A DNA stretch of 64,000 bases from Plantago elongata (lineage: Eukaryota; Streptophyta; Magnoliopsida; Lamiales; Plantaginaceae): contig JAYMSP010000193.1 of NCBI GenBank assembly GCA_036897095.1, positions 1-64,000 of the forward strand, read 5' to 3'. Positions 37,425 to 47,836 of this stretch are shown piece after piece (within the stretch, counting starts at the first letter, position 1; the number at the start of each line of letters is the position of its first letter). A program made the position numbers and the translations under genes. The notes beneath the pieces were generated by a model. The model saw only the letters and a program-made list of their open reading frames with translations, made no database searches and was not told the DNA's origin.

Positions 37425-38549
37425 TTAATAAAACTTTATTTAATAAAATTTTATAGAGCCCAGATAAGTATGAACGGGTCGAGATCTACTTTACTTGATG
37501 ATAAAATAAGTACATACATCTGTCTTGAATTTGACTCAAACTTATTATTGAACAAGCCGCTCCGAACTTTAATAACAACTAATAAAATGTAATAATCACA
37601 TTACTCACAAGCTATTCATATTTTTGTATAGTTAGACTCTGTTATTTTCAATTGAAATTTATTAAACTGAAAGAAATTAAATTGACGTGTAGTATAAATT
37701 ATAACTAAGCATTAAACAAAGTTGAATTAAATAAAACTGAACTTAGACACATGAAAATTGGATGACTTTGTTGTGTACCTGTGATGAGAATGGAAAAGTG
37801 TGGCTATTTATGCATCTCTTTTTATATACAATTATTATACAATCATTCTTTCCGTTCAATATAATAAAACAATATAAAATATAAAAAAATTCACAATCAC
37901 TTTATAAGAATCGAAAAATTCAGTTGCTCCGCAACCGAATTAGTCATGACTGCCCACAGTTTTAGTGTTACGAATCGATCTGTAGATCTGTCATCCGGAA
38001 CTTTGCATTCAATACACAATACCCCTACTTACCGACAGGAATCAAAATTTGTATATCTAAGGCCCGATCGCGACTAAACTAATTGGGAAGATTGCCCCGC
38101 AAGCTCAAGGCTTTATTTATGCATTGATGGATAATTGGGACAGGTAAACATAAAGAAATGAGGCCCAATAAATTGATGGGAATAGTGGTGCCAAGTCCAG
38201 TTTGATATAAAATTACTATAATCACTCTTTCCGTTCTTTAATTGTAAAATTAAAAAGATTTACCATCTCTTTTTATGATAACTTTACTCATAGTACCTGT
38301 TAATCTTTTATCACTTTGTTTCGTACTTTACATATCTCCCCTTCAATTTTTCTATTGTCATTAGAATTCAAAGTTTGTAGTGTAAATTGATATGATTTAC
38401 TATAGTGTAAAGCATTTCGGCCTTCTCACTATATTAAGAACTCTCACAACACTGACTCTATATTAATTTTGAGAAGATCATCATGGTAAAAGTCTAGCCA
38501 GAGACCACTTTGACATTTAATTTCGAAAAACGACACATATATATAATTC

Positions 38550-38652
38550 TCTTTTTAATTTTAAACATCGAAGATGACTCAAACTCCCAACCTATAGGTT
38601 GGAGAGCAAATCGAGTTGTACTTCGTTATCACTCATGTAAGTAATTAAGTTC
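38550..38652 (-). mobile_element. tRNA-derived SINE, copy C (degenerate)
   Basis: On the minus strand a box A-like TTACATGAGTGATAACGAAG is followed at the expected distance by a box B-like GGTTGGGAGTTTGAGTCATC and then TTTAAAATTAAAAAGAG. The box spacing matches copies A and B. No clear target-site duplication was found, so the ends are approximate. Confidence 0.45.
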
Positions 38653-38967
38653 AGAGAACACAATTTACATTTTGATCGTATATATAAGTTGAAGATACAT
38701 AGTGTTTGTTTCTACACTTCAAGCTGAATTTGAATTGTGTTTTGAACTGATAAATGAGAGCCAAATGAGATAATTGAGTAAAATGATTGGTATGTTAAAG
38801 TTTTCAGTTAGGTAACCATTATTTTTACTCTCTCGTACACTAATTAACTAAACTATAAATACGCCAACTCCAACGAAGAAATGTTGTTTGATTATTTATA
38901 GCGAGAAGAAATTTATCGTTCTGTAGATATATTATGAGATAATAGAGCTAGGTAATTGTCACTCTTA

Positions 38968-39090
38968 CTATTATGAATTCGGGCATTATATAACCTGACC
39001 AAAACCCAACCGATTATTATTATGAATTCGGCCATTATCCCTATTATGAATCTGGGCATTATATGACCTAACCAAAACCCAACCGATTCG
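38968..39090. repeat. 73-bp tandem duplication
   Basis: CTATTATGAATTCGGGCATT at 38968 recurs as CTATTATGAATCTGGGCATT at 39041. Both are followed by ATAT(A/G)ACCT(G/A)ACCAAAACCCAACCGATT. A third partial TTATGAATTCGGCCATTAT lies between them. The copies are highly similar, implying recent origin. Confidence 0.8.
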
Positions 39091-40220
39091 TACAAACATG
39101 TAACATGTTATTAAAAGTCGTGTATAATTTGTCAAACATTTTTGGACCACTACCAGTTAATTCATCCAGATGTGATGTTGCCTTAACAATATATATGTAT
39201 ATCCGGCATTATATGCAAGCTTATTGGTCTCATCCTTCCTTAATTTGTCAATAGAACTTGGTCATGCTCTCAATGATATGCCCATGCCGCTCCATAAACA
39301 GTTTAATTTTGAATGTTGATGTGCCTCTTCTTTTACAAATTTATACACCTGAAAGTTATAAGGTGTTGCACTGAAATGGAACTGAAGTGGAAAGGAGAAG
39401 GTGTATTGTTCGATCCTGATGTGATTTAGGAGTAAAGTGGTGGAAGGAGGAGAAGGTGCAAGGTTCAATCTTTGGTAGAGACATAAAATGATTTAGGAGT
39501 AAAAAAATAAACTTGAAAAAAGTGCATAACCAATATAGACCTGTAAGGTGACCCGAAAAATGCATAACCAATATAGCTAACAACTTTTAAACTCAAACAG
39601 TAACATTCTAAATAGCAGGAAAAAAGTGCAAGAAACCAATGAATTGAAAAAATTAGAAATAACACCAACCTATGTACTCCTATATGGTGTGGGTTTTCAG
39701 AAAAAAAGAAAAAAAGAAATGGTGTATAGGTTCAAATCTAAAATTAATAGTTTAGATACGGTGTACAAATTTGTCAAGAGCAATGCATCTCTCTTGTACT
39801 ATAGCGTATAGTCTGACATGGTATTTTAGAAAAGTTTTGTCATGTTCATACTTTTGTTGTACTCATTGATCAAGTAACTTAAAATCATAATCGTAACGAA
39901 TTTACTGATGACGTGTCTTTGAAATACTTTATTTTCAAAATCTTGAGTTTTACAAGATTAAGAGTAGGTATTCGCATTTCATGCCTTAGGTACAAATACG
40001 ATTTGTAAACTTTTACAAAGATACAATAAACGTAATCAATGAACTTGAACCCCAAAACTTTATTTCATAATTTGAGTGGACATGGATTTGGAGGGAACTA
40101 TCATTTGACAAAAGAAATCATCAAATTTCATACACAATTCTAACTACTAGCTCAAACTGCACCTCACATGTTCAAAATCAAAACATAAATATAAACGAAT
40201 TATTCACACACATTAATCAA

Positions 40221-40553
40221 TCAACGAGCTGGAATGGAGTTGGATCTCGTAAAAGAAGAAGACGAATTAATGAAATCAATACAATCATGAATCGCCTCGG
40301 CTCTCTGTGAATCCATCGTCGGAGTGATATTCGCTGGCTTCGTTACTTCTTTCGTTGGATGCTGAGATTTTGGTCGGGAAATGACCGCAGCAGTCAGCTT
40401 TCCGGCGAGAAATTTGAGGTACCTGATTGGGGAACTGAACTCCAGTTTTCTAGGTAGACTGTAAGATCTAGTGCACCCTGTTCTTCTCCATGAACAGGAA
40501 TTCTGTTTGCTCAAATTGGCCTCACTTGACATTATATGTGGAGAAAGAAACAA
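40221..40553 (-). CDS. small conserved plant protein of unknown function
   Basis: A single-exon frame encodes 110 residues from the first ATG, or 103 from an in-frame ATG at 40532 (MSSEANLSKQNSCSW). It is basic and Ser-rich. A central block SSPIRYLKFLAGKLTAAV is followed by a C-terminal DSQRAEAIHDCIDFINSSSS and RSNS tail. This SPxRxLxxLxxK plus acidic/Cys FINSSSSxxRSNS arrangement resembles short plant proteins that databases label josephin-like, although I see no Josephin protease domain and trust the label little. Support for a real gene: codon bias, a TATATAAAT box about 90-100 bp upstream on the minus strand (near 40635-40643), and the conserved C-terminal pattern. Function is unknown. 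Confidence 0.6.
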   Translation of the reverse strand: MFLSPHIMSSEANLSKQNSCSWRRTGCTRSYSLPRKLEFSSPIRYLKFLAGKLTAAVISRPKSQHPTKEVTKPANITPTMDSQRAEAIHDCIDFINSSSSFTRSNSIPAR

Positions 40554-40634
40554 GTGATAGTATTTTTGTTTTTGTGTGTGTATGATTAAGTGAGAGGAGA
40601 AATTTTAGTTGCCTTGGTATTAGGTGCTTGTGGC

Positions 40635-40643
40635 ATTTATATA
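40635..40643 (-). promoter_or_regulatory. TATA box of the small conserved gene
   Basis: The minus strand reads CCTGTATATAAATGCC about 90 bp upstream of the first ATG (40553). This is the expected distance for a short-leader plant transcript. Confidence 0.45.
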
Positions 40644-40928
40644 CAGGGTGGATTCAAGGTGATACTTGATACCATGTGTGTTTTACATTTCCACATTGGT
40701 AATGAATTTATACTGTGGGTTGGTGTGCGTGAAGTCGGGTAGGATACTCTTATACCTTCCGTAAATATACTTTTCCGTGATAAATTTAAATATAATGATA
40801 TAAATAATTAAAATTATACATTAATAAAGATGTATTTAACCATATAGAAGGATTTTTTTATTCGATCATACAAATGTGTTATCTATAACTACTTTAGAGT
40901 TAATCTCGTTCCATCTATTTCGTATGTA

Positions 40929-41181
40929 TTCCCTCCGTCCCGAAGAATTGCATACATTTATTAATTTTATCCGACCCACGTAACTTGAAACATTACTAAA
41001 AAAGTAAGTTATCCACCACTAACAAATACTAATAAACAATCTCAACTATACATATAAATTACACATTTTATCATTAAAATCACACTTTTTCCCACATTTT
41101 TCATTTATTATCATTACTTTAACTTTTCACAGAAAATTACGTACCAACTCTAGTGTACGAAGTTTTTTGAAATTGAGGAAT
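40929..41181. mobile_element. Stowaway-like MITE
   Basis: The left terminus TTCCCTCCGTCCCGAAG, preceded by TA, is nearly the canonical Stowaway TIR. The right terminus is degraded but, read in reverse, gives ATTCCTC..TTC..ACTTCGTACA, pairing loosely with TTCCCTCCGTCCCGAAGAATTGCATACA on the left. It is followed by TA. It is 253 bp, AT-rich and non-coding. Confidence 0.6.
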
Positions 41182-41962
41182 TATAATAACATTTGTACAT
41201 AGATTAAGAGATTTATTGGTACGTAATTTTAATTGGTAAAACTCAATTTAAAATTGATATTTTATTATATAAAAATGTTAATTTGAATTAAAATTTTTAA
41301 TTCAAATTACATACCAAGTCACGTTTAAACATGTGATATCGTATTTAATTTGTATGGTTCTACCTCACAATTCTCTTTTACCAATTCGAGGTTTGCTTGA
41401 AGGACCATGTTCGTGTTGTTAATGTAATGATGAGGTACTGGGGCAAAGGGGAAAGGATTATGGTTGGAGATCCAAGGAATGACTAAGTGAGAAACAAAGG
41501 CTGCTTTCCGATTGCTTTGGAAATTGTAGTATCATTTTCATGCTTTATTTTGACAATTCAGACATTGTTTGGATTGCGAAAATATATCTCTACTTTAAGT
41601 AATTTTGTGAGTTTCAAGAATTTAAAGTTAGTTTGAACGGATACTTAAATTACATGCTATGATTTTGACTTCCTTAGATGTGTCAATTTTAAATTATACT
41701 AATTATGATTGTTCAAAATATTAATTGATCACGATTTTTCAATAACTTTCATAACATTTAATAGACTAAAAATAAAAATTGTAAGTCCATATTAAATCAT
41801 CTTGCATGACTATCGTACACATAATGATTATGTACTGAATGTAATTGCTCAAACATTCATGGATATAAAACTCCATCTTTTAATTGCTGACTTCTACACT
41901 TATACACCCAACTTCACCGTCTAATAGGGTTGATATATTCATCATCAAATGAAAGTTATTGC

Positions 41963-42058
41963 AGACAATGAATCAACTCAGTTGGTATGACACTTCATCT
42001 CTAACTAATAGGTTGGGGTTCGAGTCACCCTTTAACAGTTTTAAAATGAAATAAAAAG
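41963..42058 (+). mobile_element. short tRNA-derived SINE, copy A
   Basis: The box A-like CAACTCAGTTGGTATGACA and box B-like GGGGTTCGAGTCACCC are about 30-40 bp apart, followed by TTTTAAAATGAAATAAAAAG. It is bounded by TGAAAGTTATTGC (41950-41962) and TGAAAGTCATTGC (42059-42071), a 13-bp target-site duplication with one mismatch. The element itself is only about 96 bp. Copies B and C on the minus strand share the layout. It cannot fold as a full tRNA because the 5' and 3' acceptor arms are missing. Confidence 0.75.
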
Positions 42059-42722
42059 TGAAAGTCATTGCTAAATGGATCAATCTAACATTCTGAATTA
42101 TTGGCTGAATGTATAACTTGAACTTGTGCAATATAAATACCCTGAGTGATATTCACAGTTTGAACCTTTTCTGCACTCAATTGGCATTGGCAATGGATCA
42201 TCATACAGGAACCCACTCTACTAGGTAGGTAACTAGCCTTGATTACAATCCCACTGACAACCACACGAGGATACAATAATCATATCAAGATCTAGCCTTT
42301 CAGTTTAGTTATGGTTGAACAACTAAGAAATAAACATATAGTGGTAGACAAATTAAAGTGCCTAATCGGCTCGAGTGTAGATCAAATCCAAAATTTGCCA
42401 GATTCACTAAGTGGAACCTCGCTACATTTGTTTAACATGGATGAATGATGATAGCTATCATGAGACTCTTTCATAAAGATGTGGAATATATGGTTATGAA
42501 ATTCTTAAAGGTCAGAAAGGCCTTAAAGTAGAAACTTTAGGGGACTCTCTACTATAGACTAGATAGCTTAAATTAACTCATGCCATCATCTTGGCATCAA
42601 AATATTGCAACATGGAGTATAACTTTTCCACAATTGAGGCTAAAGAGGTGTTTTGGAACCCATATTTTTAAAATTGTATAGTCATTTTACATTTTTACAA
42701 AAGATCGAAGTAGTAGTAGTAC

Positions 42723-42764
<42 letters not shown>

Positions 42765-42778
42765 CGACGACGACGACA
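42723..42778 (+). repeat. compound (TAA)n(GAC)n microsatellite
   Basis: About 13 TAA units run directly into five GAC units. Confidence 0.95.
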
Positions 42779-44294
42779 ATAATATATCTCCAATTTAACT
42801 TACAAAGGATAAAAATTTACTACTCTAAGTGTTCGTTTGATTTTTTTGAAAATGGTTAGTTTGAGATTTTCATGAAATTTTTAAAAAATTAGATTTAATT
42901 TATCCTTTTCCTTTTAAGAAAATATGAAGATTGTCGTGATTGGTTTCTTATTTGTACCATTCTAACCTGTGTCTCTTCTTAGAGATTTTTATTGTTTGGT
43001 TTGTATAGAAATTGAGGAATTGAAATTGTGTAGAATCTGAATTTGACTAAAATACCCACATTTAATAGTGGTTGGTTTGGGCTTATTTCGGAATGTATAG
43101 TGTATTGAAGCTTAATTATTGGGCCAATATTGACACACCCAACACGAATTTTGTATTCAACCATATGTATCTAGATGTTCAATCATAAGCCACATATAGT
43201 TAGTAAATCATTTTGTACTTAACCATATCTTATGATGATTAATTGGCAATGGAATTCAAAGTTAGTTTTGTATGTTGTGGTATAATATTGAATTTATGAT
43301 GAGTTTATACATTTAGTGAAAGAGATTTTGTTAATTTTGTGGTTTTGTAATGAGTTATGTATAATTTATATGTTTTAAGGTAAATTATTATAATGTATAT
43401 ATATAAACATTAGCAAATGGTTATAACGCCAACTAAATTTTTGTATATTTGTATATGATAGTGTTCAATCTTACTAAAAAAGTTTATGCTGCTTTTTTAT
43501 AAATGTTTATGGCTTCTAATGTAATGTTGAAGTGATTAGATTATACGTTTTTTAAATTATAGTTTTTATATATTTGTCATCTTTATATGTTATATGATAC
43601 AATTATTAACTTCTCATTTAGTTTTGTCTCATTGTTCCGTCGAGTATCGACATATTATTAACTAATAAAAATATTTATAAAAAATATAAGTAATATCCAA
43701 CATTTAACAATATTATACGAATTTGTATGAAGATGTTGTTTATGCAGCTTGATTAGACCATGAGGGTCACCAATTGATATTGAATACTTGATTAAGGATG
43801 ATTAAGTATCCTAATCTTTAATACTCTAGTGCAATTTTACGTGAACAAGTCCTAATAAAGGTATAAAATTTGAGTAATGTTGGTCCGAGTATGGTTGGTG
43901 TATGAAATTGGTTTCATACATTGTTCATGTGAAAAAACCCATTTTATAAATACATGGGGATATCATGTATTTGTTTTCAGGGTTTTACTGTACAAATAAA
44001 GCATAAAAATGCTAATTAGCATGAGGAATTCTGGTCAGATCGAATTCTGTTTTCCATTTCCACCATCAACAAGTTACCAAATATACGTTTCTTTGACTTT
44101 TTGCATTGACATTCCACATTTCCCTCAAAACCAAACATGCACTAACTAGTCACAATGTGGTCGAGAATGTGCTTGTGACTAGTAGTTATCTACACTTACT
44201 CATGTTTAAACACATTAACCGTATAAAAAAGTGATTGAGAGAGGCTTTCCCATCCTTATATTTATCAAAGTTACTGAATTTCGTACAGACTAAT

Positions 44295-44345
44295 TATCGG
44301 GTAATATGTTGAAGTTAGTAAATAATTTCAACATATTACCCGATA
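44295..44345. repeat. perfect 19-bp inverted repeat (hairpin)
   Basis: TATCGGGTAATATGTTGAA (44295-44313) and its exact reverse complement (44327-44345) are separated by 13 bp. It lies 430 bp upstream of the RPL4 ATG. It could be a tiny foldback MITE or a structured RNA; no flanking duplication is evident. Confidence 0.85.
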
Positions 44346-44579
44346 GGCCGATAACTAAAGATTATTGATTGGATGAATGTATGACTTCACATTTGCAAAA
44401 CTCTCTTATGTATATTTCTTGACTATGGGCATACCTTATGCTTTCATAGTCTTCATTCAATATATTTAAACTTTAAAAAATAAATAAAAAATCATAACTT
44501 TACAAGAGTCTGTCTGGCACATTTACTTAGGCGATCTGGCCAACATTTGACATAAACCAACCCAAACAGGCCAACCCCA

Positions 44580-44665
44580 GAAAAGCCCAATAGGAAAGGC
44601 CCAATCTTAAACGAAACCACCAATGGGCCGATAATGCAGTCCAACATGCACAGCCCAAGCCCAAG
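44580..44665 (+). promoter_or_regulatory. cluster of site II (GCCCA/TGGGC) motifs in the RPL4 promoter
   Basis: Within about 85 bp upstream of the RPL4 leader are AAGCCCAAT, AGGCCCAAT, ATGGGCCG, CAGCCCAAG and AGCCCAAG. Clustered GCCCA elements are known TCP-bound motifs in promoters of ribosomal proteins and other housekeeping genes, including plastid ribosomal proteins. The CT-rich stretch at 44670-44710 probably marks the start region. Confidence 0.6.
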
Positions 44666-44771
44666 TCTCCTCTAGTTTTCCCTTTTCTTCTCCTCTTCTT
44701 CTTTTCCTAACTGAAAAACAGGATAGGATAACAGAAATCAAAAGCAAGCAAGCTCTATATTCTCCACAACA

Positions 44772-45605
44772 ATGGTGCTTACCTCACCATCACCACTCTC
44801 CTTATCCAACTCCTTCTTCGGCACTTCACTCAACCTCAAATCCACCTCAAAACCCCTACATTTCGCGAAACCACTCAAATTCCGGCGAGTCACAATCCGG
44901 TCCGAGGTAACAACCCTCCCCATTTTCTCCTTCGACGGAGCTGAAGTTGGCTCCACCACTCTCCACCTAAAATCCGCCCCGTCCGAAACCGCTCGTGCCG
45001 TCGTCCACCGTGGAATCGTCACCGACCTCAACAATCGCCGTCGCGGCACGGCCTCCACGCTGACACGCGCGGAGGTTCGCGGTGGTGGACGCAAGCCCTA
45101 TCCTCAGAAGAAAACCGGTGGAGCTCGCCGTGGTTCGCAGCGGACGCCTCTCAGGCCCGGTGGAGGTGTGATTTTCGGGCCGAAACCTAAGGATTGGAGT
45201 GTGAAGATTAATAAGAAGGAGAAGAGGCTTGCGATTTCTACTGCGTTAGCGAGCGCGTTGGAGAGCTCGAGCGCCATTGTGATTGAGGAGTTCAGTGATA
45301 AGTTTGAGAAGCCGAAGACTAGGGACTTTATTGAGATGATGAAGAGGTTGGGGCTGGATCCTAAGAAGAAGGCCATGTTTCTGATGACGGAATTGGCGGA
45401 AGGTGTGATGCTGGCTGGGAGGAATATTGGTACATTGAAGCTCTTGACGCCTAGGACGCTTAATTTGTTCGATATTTTGGATTCGGAGAAGCTCGTGTTG
45501 ACGAAGGGAGCGGTTGAGCTTTTGAATGAGAGGTATGGGGTTGATAGTGGTGAGTATGAAGATGAGGGGGAGTTTGAGGAAGAGGAAGAGGAGATTGAAG
45601 GTTAG
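44772..45605 (+). CDS. RPL4: 50S ribosomal protein L4, chloroplastic
   Basis: Intronless 277-residue protein. Residues 1-45 are a Ser/Lys-rich plastid transit peptide. The bacterial-type uL4 domain follows: FSFDGAEVGSTTLHL, VVHRGIVTDLNNRRRGTAST, the RNA-binding loop GGGRKPYPQKKTGGARRGSQ, then FGPKPKDWSVKINKKEKRLA and a C-terminal segment with FLMTELAEGVMLAGRNIGTLK and LTPRTLNLFDILDSEKLVLT. The last 20 residues are an acidic Glu tail (EDEGEFEEEEEEIEG), usual for plastid L4 and absent from bacterial L4. uL4 lines the peptide exit tunnel and is an early 50S assembly protein. The final codons GAA GGT TAG are also the first bases of a downstream tandem repeat. Opposite-strand frames here are shadows. 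Confidence 0.95.
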   Translation: MVLTSPSPLSLSNSFFGTSLNLKSTSKPLHFAKPLKFRRVTIRSEVTTLPIFSFDGAEVGSTTLHLKSAPSETARAVVHRGIVTDLNNRRRGTASTLTRAEVRGGGRKPYPQKKTGGARRGSQRTPLRPGGGVIFGPKPKDWSVKINKKEKRLAISTALASALESSSAIVIEEFSDKFEKPKTRDFIEMMKRLGLDPKKKAMFLMTELAEGVMLAGRNIGTLKLLTPRTLNLFDILDSEKLVLTKGAVELLNERYGVDSGEYEDEGEFEEEEEEIEG

Positions 45606-46270
45606 GTTTCTAGCCTACTCTTTCCATTCGGAGTTATATGTTTACTATAGTGATGATTTATGCGGTGTTTTGGCAGTGAACTGAACTGAGAACTTCAGTA
45701 AGGTGTTAGTTTTTGTTATCTGTGATTATTGCTTGTGCTTAAATTGATGGCGCCAATTGAAGGTTAGGTTTCTCCAATTGGAATTTCGAGTTTAATATAG
45801 GTCATTGATGCATGTTTTGGCTGTGAAATGAACTAAGTAGGCTTCAGTTAGGTGTTAGTTTTTGTTATTCGTGAATATTGCTTGTGCTTAAATTGGTGGC
45901 AACGAATGAAGGTTAAGTTCTAGCTCACTCTTTCCATTTTACTTTTTGAGTTTAAGATAGTGATTTACGTGGTGGTTAGGCAGTGAACTAAACTAAGTAG
46001 ACTACAATAAGGTTTTAGTTTCCTTGGTTGTGAATATTGCTTGTGCTTAAATTGGTTGCACAAAATCAAGGTTATATTTCTAGCTTTTCGAGTTTTGAGT
46101 TTAATATAGTGAAGCTTTACTCGGTGTTTTGGTCGTGAACAGTGAACTAAACTAAGTAAACTACATTAAGGGGTTAGATTTTGTTATTTGTGAATACTGG
46201 TCGTGGTTAAATTGGAGGTCAACATGAAGGTTAGGTTTCTAGCTTACTTTTCCATCGGGAGTTTTGATTC
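45597..46270 (+). repeat. degenerate ~157-bp tandem repeat, 4.3 copies, starting in RPL4's last codons
   Basis: Units begin GAAGGTTAGGTTTCTAGC at 45597, 45759, 45908, 46067 and 46226 (spacings 162, 149, 159, 159). Each unit has the same internal order: TTTCCATT, GAGTTTAATATAGTGA, GGTGTTTTGGCAGTGAACTGAACTAAGTA, GGTGTTAGTTTTTGTTAT, then TGAATATTGCTTGTGCTTAAATTGGTGGC. Copies differ by substitutions and small indels. The first unit includes the RPL4 stop codon, so most of the array must lie in or just after the RPL4 3' UTR. Confidence 0.9.
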
Positions 46271-47836
46271 GGGCTTTCTTTTTCCCTACCACAAAAGGAG
46301 AGGAAGGTTACTTCAATCGGGTGTTTATATGACTGGATGAATAGGATCTCTTTTCTGATGGCTAATATCCAGGCTCGACCCGCTGACTTATATACGTTCT
46401 CCTACATGTTAGGAATGAATTAATCAATACAGACGTGTTTGTAGGTCAATGCACTTTACGGGCTGAATCTATGCAGATGTACTTTGTAGTTTACGCTCTG
46501 CCTTTTCTAGTACGGTAATGGAGATATCGGCTTTAGTTATTTTGCTGGAGTTACTTCTAACTTGTTCCTCATATTGTGACCAGAATCAAGTGCGGAGGAG
46601 AATATTGCTTCGACAGACTAAGGACTGTTCCCTGATTTTGTCGTAGAAACCTTCCCCTTGCATCTTTGAAGAAAAGAAGGCTGAAGCTGTTGAAATCAAT
46701 AGTCAATTTTTGTTTATGACATATGTACCCAACTACAGATTGGTTGTTAAGCAACACCATTGTACCTATTTCATATTCGAGTCTATGCTTCCAATGTTGC
46801 CACTTCCGGTAGTCCATCATTGTAGAGTACGTGTAATTGCTGAGATTACTTGTTCATGCAGATCATACATTGATTAAAATGGAAGAATTTGTTCCTAGAT
46901 GATGAACTCACCTCTTACAGCTACTTACATCTCTAGTCTTTACAGTTGCATCTAAATTCAGGTTAATCTTAACTCATTTTCACCAGGCATGTCATGACTT
47001 AATCCAAATCTACACCATATATAAACTACAAAGATAGTCATTTGCAGATATGTTCTTTGGGGTAATACTTTCAATAGCATGACAAAAGCTGTAGATATTA
47101 TACCTTTGTCATCTTGTGCAGGCAAGTTATTTTACTCAGCGCACAAGACCTCACTAAATGTTCATAATATTTTCCTTGTTCCTTCAGATGCAACTTTAGT
47201 TTCTAAACCCAGACAAGAACTTTGAGTTCACCATTTCCCGAACCAAGAAAATATGCAAATGTAAGATAAAGTCACCTTTAAATTAGTATAAGAACAATGT
47301 ACTCTAGCTCGTAGTTTCTGCAAACTGAATCCTTAAATTAAGTTTCTTATATGTACAATGTAGCATTTTTAAGTACTCCAGTTACAGCACATTACATGTT
47401 TTACACTATTAATACATTTTCTACACTGATCTCTCTATAACGCAGCAAAAGAAGGGGAGAAAAGGTGAATAAAGAAATTATAACTACTGGTAAGTTAAAA
47501 GTAATTTGCCCCAATATTACAGTGCAACACGGCAAACCACAGCAGCTATGACAATGGAATAAATTCCACAAGGTATAGCATGAGCTATCTCTATAATTCT
47601 GTAATTCTAAGGAATATGTATTTCATGTGGGTTAACCTGGGCTTATATCCGCGAGCAACAAGAATATGCAGCTGTACAAAAGAACCACCTCATAGATGCT
47701 GTACAAAGTTGCTGAGTAAGAGCGATCCTTTGCTTACCAAAGCACTCCTGAGAGAAGGAAATTCCTGGAACCTTGAGAATGTGAAGTCAAATGCAGATCA
47801 AGTTCAGATGATGGAGCTTTCAGCATTGTGATGCTG
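46271..47836. other. RPL4-FTSH convergent intergenic region
   Basis: About 1.6 kb between the RPL4 repeat array and the FTSH stop codon. Probably it includes the FTSH 3' untranslated region (left of 47837). No gene or known repeat is recognised. Confidence 0.4.

Larger units (their letters stand above)
36010..40220. other. CYP86A upstream and repeat-rich intergenic region
   Basis: About 4.2 kb with no recognised gene. It contains the third Tourist-like MITE (37277-37424), a degenerate SINE-like copy (about 38550-38650) and a 73-bp tandem duplication (38968-39090). Two short duplications follow around 39380-39560: a GGAGAAGGTG..TTTAGGAGTAAA block and GCATAACCAATATAG. The remainder is AT-rich. 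Confidence 0.5.
40646..44560. other. repeat-rich intergenic region
   Basis: About 3.9 kb with no recognised gene. It contains a Stowaway-like MITE (40929-41181), a SINE (41963-42058), a compound microsatellite (42723-42778) and a perfect hairpin (44295-44345). The rest is AT-rich. Confidence 0.5.

Noticed and set aside
44738-45094. 118-codon frame antisense to RPL4
   Set aside because: GC-rich transit-peptide and loop coding of RPL4 keeps the antisense frame open by chance; no family resemblance.
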